12,266 nt of DNA, taken from NCBI GenBank assembly GCA_023423275.1, contig JAFAFW010000039.1, positions 1 to 12,266 of the forward strand, given 5' to 3'. The position numbers and the translations under genes were made by a program. Shown one piece after another: positions 6,598-12,266 of this stretch (position 1 is its first letter; the number at the start of each line of letters is the position of its first letter). The notes beneath the pieces were generated by a model. It saw only the letters and a program-made list of their open reading frames with translations. It ran no database searches and was not told the origin of the DNA. Source of the DNA: Pseudomonadota bacterium (GTDB taxonomy: Bacteria; Pseudomonadota; Alphaproteobacteria; Rhizobiales; Hyphomicrobiaceae).

Positions 6598-9195
6598 ATG
6601 AACGTTGAGAAGTATACCGACCGCTCCAAGGGCTTCGTGCAGTCGGCGCAGAACCTCGCGCTCCGCGAAGGCCATCAGCAGTTTTCACCCGAACATCTTC
6701 TGAAAGTCCTGCTCGATGACGAGGAGGGCTTGGCATCCGGTCTCGCAACCCGCGCAGGCGGACGTCCGAAAGAAGCACTGGCTGCTGTCGAGCGGGCGCT
6801 TGCCAAACGCCCGAAAGTCTCCGGTGGCGGAGCCGGGCAGCTTTACATGGCGCCGGAACTGGCGCGCGTCTTCGACAAGGCCGAACAGATCGCCGAGAAA
6901 GCGGGCGACAAGTTCGTTACCGCCGAGCGCCTGTTTTTGGCCCTGGCTCTTGAAAAGGGTTCGGAGGCCGGACGCATTCTGGCGGATGCCGGCATCACGC
7001 CGGAAGCGCTCAATCAGGCCATCAATGAGTTGCGCAAGGGGCGCACGGCGGATAGCGCGTCGGCCGAGCAGGCTTACGATGCCTTGAAGCGGTACGCGCG
7101 CGATCTCACGGAAGCGGCTGCCGAAGGCAAAATCGATCCAGTGATCGGTCGTGACGAAGAGATCCGTCGCACCATGCAGGTGCTGTCACGGCGTACCAAG
7201 AACAATCCGGTCCTGATCGGCGAGCCCGGCGTTGGTAAAACGGCGATTGCCGAAGGCTTGGCGCAGCGCATCATCAAGGGCGACGTACCTGAGAGCCTCA
7301 AGGACAAGAAACTGCTCGCGCTCGACATGGGCGCGCTGGTTGCTGGCGCGAAGTATCGCGGTGAGTTTGAAGAGCGTCTGAAATCCGTCCTGCAGGAAGT
7401 GCAGGCGGCGGCCGGCGGCATCGTGCTGTTCATCGACGAGCTGCATACCATCGTCGGCGCCGGCAAGTCGGAAGGCGCGATGGATGCATCGAACCTGCTG
7501 AAGCCTGCACTCGCCCGCGGTGAGCTGCACTGCATTGGCGCGACCACGCTCGATGAATACCGCAAGCACATCGAAAAGGATGCGGCGCTCGCGCGGCGCT
7601 TCCAGCCGGTGTTCGTAGAGGAGCCGACGGTCGAGGATACGATCTCGATCCTGCGCGGTCTCAAGGAGCGTTACGAGCAGCATCACAAAGTCCGGATCTC
7701 GGACTCGGCGCTGGTGGCTGCGGCGACGTTGTCCAACCGCTACATCACGGATCGCTTCCTGCCGGATAAGGCCATCGACCTGGTCGACGAGGCAGCCTCG
7801 CGCCTGAGGATGCAGGTGGATTCGAAGCCTGAGGAACTGGATTCGCTCGATCGCGAAATCATTCGCTCGAAGATCGAGGCGGAGGCGCTCAAGAAAGAGA
7901 CCGACGCAGCGTCCAAGGATCGTTTGCAGAAGCTCGAAGCAGAACTCAGCGAACTGGAAGAAAAGTCGAACCAGCTCACGGTGCGTTGGCAGTCCGAGAA
8001 GGACAAGCTCGGCAAGGCGGCTCAGATCAAAGCGGACTTGGACAAGGCCCGCAACGATCTCGCGCAGGCGCAGCGCCGCGGCGAATATCAGCAGGCGGGT
8101 GAACTCACCTATGCCGTGATCCCCAAGCTGGAGAAGGAACTCTCAGAACTTGAGGCGAAGGGCGATAAGGGCGAGTTCCTCGAAGAAGCCGTGACGTCCA
8201 ACCACGTGGCACAGGTCGTGTCGCGGTGGACGGGCGTGCCGGTCGACAAGATGCTGGAAGGCGAACGCGACAAGCTGCTGCAAATGGAAGTCGCGTTGGC
8301 GCGGCGTGTGATCGGCCAGAAGGAGGCTGTCGAGGCTGTCTCGACGGCGGTCCGCCGCGCGCGTGCTGGCTTGCAGGATCCGAACCGGCCAATCGGCTCG
8401 TTCATGTTCCTGGGGCCGACCGGCGTCGGCAAAACCGAGCTGACCAAGGCGCTGGCTGCGTTCCTGTTCGACGATGAGAGCGCGATGGTGCGCATCGATA
8501 TGAGCGAGTACATGGAGAAGCACTCCGTGGCGCGCTTGATCGGCGCCCCGCCGGGCTACGTCGGCTACGAAGAGGGCGGCGCGCTGACCGAAGCCGTGCG
8601 GCGCAGGCCGTATCAGGTTGTGCTGTTCGATGAAGTCGAGAAGGCGCACCCCGATGTCTTCAACGTGTTGCTCCAAGTGCTGGATGACGGCAGATTGACA
8701 GACGGGCAGGGCCGCACGGTCGATTTCAAGAACACGCTGCTGATCATGACCTCGAACATCGGCGCGGAGTATCTCGTCGCGCTGAAGGACGGGGAGGACA
8801 TGGCGGATGCAAAGAACTACGTCATGGCGGAGGTCAAGACAAAGTTCCGGCCGGAATTCCTGAATCGGATTGACGAGATCCTGATCTTCCACCGCCTGCG
8901 GCGGGAGGACATGGCGTCGATCGTCGATATCCAGCTTGAACGGCTGCAGAAGCTGCTGGCGGAGCGGAAGATCAAAATCGAACTCGACGAGCAGGCACGC
9001 ACTTGGCTGGCCAATCGCGGTTACGATCCGGCTTATGGCGCGCGTCCGCTGAAACGTGTGATCCAGAAGCATATCCAGGACCCGCTCGCAGAGCAACTCC
9101 TGGCCGGTCATATTCATGATGGCGAAACCGTGCACATCGGCGTGCGCGATGGAAATCTCGTCATCAACGGTCAGGCGGTCAAAGCCGCCGCCTGA
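6598..9195 (+). CDS. clpB: ClpB, ATP-dependent chaperone/disaggregase (Hsp100)
   Basis: Hexameric cytoplasmic AAA+ machine that threads aggregated proteins through its pore with DnaK, DnaJ and GrpE. The product has 865 residues, the usual length. The N-terminal Clp repeat domain (about 1-150) opens MNVEKYTDRSKGFVQSAQ. The first ATPase domain has Walker A GEPGVGKT at 208-215 and Walker B Asp280-Glu281 (LFIDELHTIVG), with the pore-loop segment GAKYRGEFEERL. The coiled-coil middle domain (about 410-530) distinguishes ClpB from ClpA and ClpC. The second ATPase domain has GPTGVGKT at 606-613, Walker B Asp678-Glu679 (LFDEVEKAHPDV) and pore loop GYVGYEEGG. All nucleotide-binding residues are intact. 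It has its own promoter candidate, strong ribosome-binding site and terminator, so it looks monocistronic and heat-regulated. Confidence 0.98.
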   Translation: MNVEKYTDRSKGFVQSAQNLALREGHQQFSPEHLLKVLLDDEEGLASGLATRAGGRPKEALAAVERALAKRPKVSGGGAGQLYMAPELARVFDKAEQIAEKAGDKFVTAERLFLALALEKGSEAGRILADAGITPEALNQAINELRKGRTADSASAEQAYDALKRYARDLTEAAAEGKIDPVIGRDEEIRRTMQVLSRRTKNNPVLIGEPGVGKTAIAEGLAQRIIKGDVPESLKDKKLLALDMGALVAGAKYRGEFEERLKSVLQEVQAAAGGIVLFIDELHTIVGAGKSEGAMDASNLLKPALARGELHCIGATTLDEYRKHIEKDAALARRFQPVFVEEPTVEDTISILRGLKERYEQHHKVRISDSALVAAATLSNRYITDRFLPDKAIDLVDEAASRLRMQVDSKPEELDSLDREIIRSKIEAEALKKETDAASKDRLQKLEAELSELEEKSNQLTVRWQSEKDKLGKAAQIKADLDKARNDLAQAQRRGEYQQAGELTYAVIPKLEKELSELEAKGDKGEFLEEAVTSNHVAQVVSRWTGVPVDKMLEGERDKLLQMEVALARRVIGQKEAVEAVSTAVRRARAGLQDPNRPIGSFMFLGPTGVGKTELTKALAAFLFDDESAMVRIDMSEYMEKHSVARLIGAPPGYVGYEEGGALTEAVRRRPYQVVLFDEVEKAHPDVFNVLLQVLDDGRLTDGQGRTVDFKNTLLIMTSNIGAEYLVALKDGEDMADAKNYVMAEVKTKFRPEFLNRIDEILIFHRLRREDMASIVDIQLERLQKLLAERKIKIELDEQARTWLANRGYDPAYGARPLKRVIQKHIQDPLAEQLLAGHIHDGETVHIGVRDGNLVINGQAVKAAA

Positions 9196-9214
9196 CCCGC
9201 GCGCGATGAATCAC

Positions 9215-9253
9215 GGCACGACCGACGGCTGTTCGGTCGTGCCTTTTTTTTTT
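9215..9253 (+). terminator. Intrinsic terminator of clpB
   Basis: A perfect 11-bp stem, GGCACGACCGA (9215-9225) with TCGGTCGTGCC (9233-9243), a 7-base loop and ten T residues (9244-9253). It begins 20 bases after the clpB stop. The T-run is only on the + strand side, so it serves clpB and not the convergent peptidase gene. Confidence 0.95.
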
Positions 9254-9284
9254 AGAATGGGAGATCTTGGATAACGATGCGATT

Positions 9285-9309
9285 AGCCGCTGACTCTTAA
9301 TCAGCGGCT
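9285..9309 (-). terminator. Hairpin spanning the stop codon of the M23 peptidase gene
   Basis: AGCCGCTGA (9285-9293) and TCAGCGGCT (9301-9309) form a perfect 9-bp stem around a 7-base loop. The TGA stop on the - strand (9303-9301) is part of the stem. Downstream on the - strand there is only AATCGCATCGTT, no real U-run, so it may act as an RNA-end stabiliser or a weak or Rho-assisted terminator. Confidence 0.45.
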
Positions 9310-11343
9310 CGCAGTGAGGACCGGCGCGCGCCGCATCAAATCATCGATCCGGGCGCGTTCCTTCTGGAAGTCAGCATGCTGCCGGCCGGTCAACTGGCGT
9401 GCGCGCGGAACCTGGATTTGCAGCGGATCGACACGACGGTTATTGACCAGGACTTCGTAATGCAAATGCGGTCCTGAACACAATCCGGTGCAGCCGACAT
9501 ATCCGATGACATTCCCCTGCTGGATTTTTTGCCCGGCGTGCAGATCTTTCTCGACACGTGACATGTGCGCATAGCTCGTCTGATAACCGTTGCTATGTCG
9601 GATGCGCACGTAATTGCCGTACGTGCCTTTTCGTCCGGCTTCTTCGACAATGCCATTGCCGGCAGCCAGGATGGGCGTGCCGACGGGCGATGCCCAATCG
9701 ACGCCGCCATGCATGATCGGCACGTTCAAAACGGGATGTGTCCGCATTCCGTAGCCGGATGTGAGACGCACCGATTCACCGCGTACGGGCCGCCGCATGA
9801 GGAACTTCTTCGAGTTGCTTCCGAATTCGTCATAATAATCGACGACGCCGTCGGGTGTGCGGAAACGCCAGAAGCGATGTGTCTCCCCTCCTGTTGAAAG
9901 AGCGGCAAAAAGCAATTCGCCGGGCGTGCTATCCGGGCCTGCATCCTCTTTCACATCGAAAAACAGATCCACGGAATCCCCATGGCGGATCCGGCGCCGG
10001 AAATCCGTTTCGTAGGCATGAATGCGGAGGATCTGGAGAATTGTTTCCGACGGGACTTTCTGCATCATCGCCGAATAATAAAGGCTGGCGTAAAGGCTGG
10101 CCGATTGGGGCTTATCGCTCTCGCCAAGCGCTGCGCGGGCGACTTTGGCATCAAAGGGTGTCGAGGTGGCGACAAATTCGCCGGCTGCATCGCGATAAAC
10201 CGTAACCTTGTGTTCATGGCCTTCGGAGAACACGCTGAAGCGCGCGGGTTCGGACTTGTCCGGATTTGCAAGCGACGGCACCAATGTGACGTGGACTTCA
10301 TGACCGGGCGTGAGGGAACGCTCCGGAAACATGGATTTGGCGGCTTCCTGCATCGCGCGCGCTTGCCATCCGTCGGCACCGAGCTTTTGCAGAATTCTGA
10401 CGAGCGTATCGCCACGCGCAGCGCGGATCACCCTGACTTCGGTCTCTTCCAGATCGTCTGGCTCATCCGAGTTCGAAACGGATTTCGTGAGCAGGGTCGT
10501 ATTCGGTGCCGCAGCGAGGGCTGCGGGCGCATTCGGCTTATCTTCGCTCGCGGCCGGCGATACGTCGGCATTTGCCGGTCCGTCGCCTCCTTCCGGTTCG
10601 AAGCTCGGGCGCATTGCTGTGGCGCTGGTTTCATCTTCCTGCGCACGGGCCACGAGTTCCGCCACTTCCTGCGTTTCCAGCTCCTGCCCGTCTTCGCTGG
10701 GCAAGATCCCCCCGAGCAGCTCGAGGACCTGCACTGCGACGTCGGAGCCATTGGCCGAAACGCTGCCTTCGCCCTCACCCTGATCCTGGGAGGTCGTCGC
10801 GTAGAGTTTGAACGGATTGAACGCGGGAACGGTCTGGGTCTGGTTTGACGGAACCTCGGCCAATCGCGCGACAATGCGCATGTAGGGCCGGATCTGGATG
10901 AATGGCCGATTATCGCGGCGGACCTGGACCTGTTCGTGAATGATATGGGTCGCGGCCAGGGCCCCCGCCGTAATTTGCAACTTGTCGGACTTCGGCAAGC
11001 TCCAGTTCAGGCCATCCGGCATCCGCGGCGGCGGGATCGGGGAGGTCAGCCCCGCCTCGCGGAACTTCTCCAGCGCCGGGATCACGCCATTCCGGGTGTG
11101 GATGCTTTCAAGCGAACCAAAGATCGCAGCGCCAATGGCCACGGCACCGACTGTCGCGGCGAGACACGTGCTGAGCAGCCACCGGAAACCGCCGCGACGG
11201 GTTTCGCCATGGTCTCGATCGTAGATGTCGGGCAGGGCGCGCCGCGCGCGGCCGCGGTAAACATGCGGCAGGCCTTGCGTCCGGTGTCCCGGGCGCACGG
11301 TGCGAATGCGGCCGACAGGTGCGTGGCGCCGCCGATCCAACAC
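9301..11343 (-). CDS. Membrane-anchored M23 family (LytM-type) metallopeptidase
   Basis: Predicted inner-membrane-anchored periplasmic peptidase of 680 residues that cuts peptidoglycan cross-links or activates amidases. One membrane segment (about 55-76, WLLSTCLAATVGAVAIGAAIFG) follows a basic 54-residue cytoplasmic tail. A Pro/Glu/Ala-rich linker covers about 180-300, and a LysM/OapA-like module about 303-357 (AARGDTLVRILQKLG). The C-terminal M23 domain has zinc ligands His545 and Asp549 (HGGVDW) and His628 (PHLHYEV), with His593 (SYAHMS) and His626 completing the active site, so it looks catalytically competent. Cys618 and Cys622 sit in the loop before HLH. No ATG exists near the N-terminus; GTG 11343 is chosen because GGGGGA lies 9 bases upstream and a stop is three codons before; TTG 11340 is the alternative. 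It converges on clpB and diverges from the rRNA operon. Confidence 0.9.
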   Translation of the reverse strand: MLDRRRHAPVGRIRTVRPGHRTQGLPHVYRGRARRALPDIYDRDHGETRRGGFRWLLSTCLAATVGAVAIGAAIFGSLESIHTRNGVIPALEKFREAGLTSPIPPPRMPDGLNWSLPKSDKLQITAGALAATHIIHEQVQVRRDNRPFIQIRPYMRIVARLAEVPSNQTQTVPAFNPFKLYATTSQDQGEGEGSVSANGSDVAVQVLELLGGILPSEDGQELETQEVAELVARAQEDETSATAMRPSFEPEGGDGPANADVSPAASEDKPNAPAALAAAPNTTLLTKSVSNSDEPDDLEETEVRVIRAARGDTLVRILQKLGADGWQARAMQEAAKSMFPERSLTPGHEVHVTLVPSLANPDKSEPARFSVFSEGHEHKVTVYRDAAGEFVATSTPFDAKVARAALGESDKPQSASLYASLYYSAMMQKVPSETILQILRIHAYETDFRRRIRHGDSVDLFFDVKEDAGPDSTPGELLFAALSTGGETHRFWRFRTPDGVVDYYDEFGSNSKKFLMRRPVRGESVRLTSGYGMRTHPVLNVPIMHGGVDWASPVGTPILAAGNGIVEEAGRKGTYGNYVRIRHSNGYQTSYAHMSRVEKDLHAGQKIQQGNVIGYVGCTGLCSGPHLHYEVLVNNRRVDPLQIQVPRARQLTGRQHADFQKERARIDDLMRRAPVLTASR

Positions 11344-11686
11344 GCGCGTTCATCCCCCAACTGGCTGAAGCCCTGTCCCAGCAATTAAGACGCCGGTCCG
11401 GCTCTCGGTCCCCAAACGCCGGACGACAACTTGCCTGCTGCAAACTTGTGGTTCGCCGACGTGCAAGTCAATCGCCTCATACGCCTGTCACATGGTGCTG
11501 TATTCTCAAGGCAAGATCGCGGCAAACGAGTCGTTTTGAGATGATTGTCCGCATCAAACGCGAGGCGTGATCGCAGTGCGCGCGGAGATCTCGATTGCTC
11601 CGCGGCAAGCTGGGTAGCGGGCCCTGGGGTGCCGCTTGAACAGCCGCTCAGAGCCGCAAATGCGGGCCTCCGAGGGGCACGGCGAG
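11344..11686. other. Intergenic region between the M23 gene and the rRNA operon promoter
   Basis: A 343-base stretch with no gene I can support. It must contain the promoter of the M23 gene (- strand), but no box pair is convincing. It holds two perfect 7-bp inverted repeats: GTCCGGC (11396-11402) with GCCGGAC (11418-11424), about 55 bases 5' of the M23 start, and CGCGGAG (11581-11587) with CTCCGCG (11598-11604). In such GC-rich DNA such repeats can occur by chance. Confidence 0.6.
11353..11358 (-). promoter_or_regulatory. Ribosome-binding site supporting the GTG start of the M23 gene
   Basis: Read on the - strand this is GGGGGA, 9 bases before GTG 11343. With no in-frame ATG available it is the main support for that start codon. 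Confidence 0.45.
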
Positions 11687-11705
11687 ATTTTCTGAACTTT
11701 TTTAA
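11687..11705 (+). promoter_or_regulatory. AT-rich upstream (UP-like) element of the rRNA promoter
   Basis: Sixteen of nineteen bases are A or T, including a run of six T (11698-11703), in an otherwise GC-rich region. It ends 9 bases before the -35 box, close to where the RNA polymerase alpha subunits bind at rRNA promoters. Confidence 0.5.
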
Positions 11706-11714
11706 CCTGAGGTG

Positions 11715-11743
11715 TTGACACGGGGAGGGGGGTTCTGTAGAAA
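11715..11743 (+). promoter_or_regulatory. rRNA operon promoter (housekeeping sigma)
   Basis: A perfect -35 TTGACA (11715-11720) and a -10 TAGAAA (11738-11743) are separated by the ideal 17 bases. The transcript should begin near 11750, giving a leader of roughly 395 bases before mature 16S. No second promoter of similar quality is seen in the leader. Confidence 0.8.
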
Positions 11744-11899
11744 CACCCTTGTCGCGAGGCACTGACGCCTCGCCGCCCGATGTGGGCGCGACACTTCTGC
11801 TCTTGATCCGCGGTCCTTAGCCGGGAAGTTTAACCGGAAAGGATCTCGTTGTCTCGACTGGCCCTTAAATGAGGCCTAAGTGTTGTGCGACCTCGGGTT

Positions 11900-11911
11900 T
11901 GCTCTTTGACA
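11900..11911 (+). promoter_or_regulatory. boxA antitermination element of the rRNA operon
   Basis: TGCTCTTTGACA differs by one base from the E. coli rrn boxA TGCTCTTTAACA. In RNA it recruits NusB-NusE, allowing polymerase to read through Rho sites in the untranslated rRNA transcript. It is about 150 bases after the predicted transcription start. Confidence 0.85.
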
Positions 11912-11930
11912 AGTTGATCGTGAAGAAAGG

Positions 11931-12018
11931 GAAACGCAGGCGGCGGAGTCCTAGCCGACCTGAAGCCATCCGCAAGGATGACTAAGGTCATACGAGACTC
12001 TGGCGAACTCTGCGTTTC
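11931..12018 (+). other. Nested stem-loop domain in the rRNA leader
   Basis: Four coaxially nested helices can be read directly: GAAACGCAG (11931-11939) with CTGCGTTTC (12010-12018), 9 bp; GAGTC (11946-11950) with GACTC (11996-12000); GACCT (11957-11961) with AGGTC (11985-11989); and CATCC-GCAA-GGATG (11967-11980), capped by a GNRA tetraloop. It begins 19 bases after boxA. The arrangement is too ordered to be chance; whether it guides processing, folding or antitermination is not shown. Confidence 0.65.
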
Positions 12019-12145
12019 AGCCATCACCATGGATGCGCACGACGAAGGGAAACCTTCGTGTGAGCGCGTCTTTGTTGTGAAGGTGCCCGTTACGCAGTAG
12101 ATCCTTGGAGAAGATTCCCTCCAAGCCGTCCAGAATCTTACTCTT

Positions 12146-12266
12146 CAACTTGAGAGTTTGATCCTGGCTCAGAACGAACGCTGGCGGCAGGCCTAACACA
12201 TGCAAGTCGAACGCTGTAGCAATACAGAGTGGCAGACGGGTGAGTAACGCGTGGGAATTTTCCCAG
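12146..12266 (+). rRNA. rrs: 16S ribosomal RNA, 5' part (runs off the window)
   Basis: The sequence from 12146 aligns without gaps to the 5' end of bacterial 16S: the universal AGAGTTTGATCCTGGCTCAG primer site is at 12153-12172, followed by the conserved AACGCTGGCGGCAGGCCTAA and ACATGCAAGTCGAACG. The start is set by alignment to base 1 of E. coli 16S, nine bases before AGTTTGATC. The short V1 loop and GGCAGACGGGTGAGTAACGC fit Alphaproteobacteria. Only 121 bases are present; the rest of the operon lies beyond the window. Confidence 0.97.

Larger units (their letters stand above)
11750..12145 (+). other. Transcribed leader of the rRNA operon
   Basis: Non-coding leader removed during 16S maturation. 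It starts with a 7-bp hairpin (GCGAGGC 11754-11760, GCCTCGC 11767-11773), carries boxA at 11900-11911, a long nested stem at 11931-12018, a GAAA-tetraloop hairpin (ACGAAGG 12042-12048, CCTTCGT 12053-12059, continued with bulges to 12035 and 12067), and a last hairpin (CTTGGAG 12104-12110, CTCCAAG 12119-12125) 20 bases before 16S. The region immediately 5' of 16S should pair with sequence beyond the window to form the RNase III stem; that cannot be tested here. Confidence 0.75.

Noticed and set aside
8143..9135. 330-codon - strand frame opposite clpB
   Set aside because: Shadow of the highly conserved second ATPase domain of ClpB.
9982..10848. 288-codon + strand frame opposite the M23 gene
   Set aside because: No domain; the - strand carries membrane, LysM-like and M23 features.
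11108..11443. Possible frameshift in the M23 N-terminus, because a neighbouring frame has an ATG at 11353
   Set aside because: The alternative frame gives only Arg/Pro-rich sequence, while the chosen frame leads directly into the membrane segment and has a ribosome-binding site.
11385..11762. 125-codon - strand frame between the M23 gene and the rRNA promoter
   Set aside because: It would cover the rRNA promoter and AT-rich element and shows no domain.
12017..12205. 62-codon - strand frame over the 16S 5' end
   Set aside because: Antisense frames over rRNA are a well-known source of false proteins.
1..12266. tRNA genes, CRISPR arrays, insertion sequences, attachment sites
   Set aside because: I looked for cloverleaf sequences, regular direct repeats, transposase motifs and terminal inverted repeats and found none; tRNAs of the rRNA operon would lie beyond the window.

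Overview
The window is a GC-rich chromosomal segment from an alphaproteobacterium, most likely a member of the Hyphomicrobiales (Rhizobiales). This rests on three things: the 5' end of a 16S rRNA gene that closely resembles that group, the gene order ptsP-prfA-prmC-DUF4167-clpB (a housekeeping arrangement I recall from that order), and the DUF4167 family, which is essentially alphaproteobacterial. The genus cannot be fixed from 121 bases of 16S.

Layout. Positions 1-4352 hold three co-directional + strand genes: ptsP (enzyme I of the nitrogen PTS, 5' end beyond the window), prfA (release factor 1) and prmC (the methyltransferase that modifies the GGQ loop of release factors). prfA and prmC overlap. 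A 434-base gap (4353-4786) carries a likely terminator and an 8-bp dyad before a DUF4167 gene with a basic N-terminus and a long disordered tail (4787-5590). Convergent to it is a MOSC-domain gene on the - strand (5626-6402). clpB (6598-9195) diverges from the MOSC gene, has a heat-shock-type promoter candidate and ends at a textbook intrinsic terminator. Convergent to clpB is a long membrane-anchored M23 peptidase on the - strand (9301-11343). From about 11687 a ribosomal RNA operon begins: AT-rich upstream element, consensus-like promoter, boxA antitermination site, a strongly structured leader, and the 16S gene running off the window at 12146.

How the genes relate. prfA and prmC are enzyme substrate and modifier and are translationally overlapped. 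ClpB is the stress disaggregase. The M23 protein is an envelope hydrolase. ptsP is a nitrogen and carbon signalling kinase. DUF4167 and MOSC have no assigned role here.

I see no mobile element, phage, CRISPR array, toxin-antitoxin pair or defence island. This is ordinary core genome. The observations most worth checking are a degenerate phospho-histidine signature in PtsP, the DUF4167 protein and the dyad upstream of it, hairpins placed across the stop codons of both - strand genes, a two-cysteine loop next to the zinc site of the M23 peptidase, and a long nested stem in the rRNA leader. None amounts to a new system on sequence alone.
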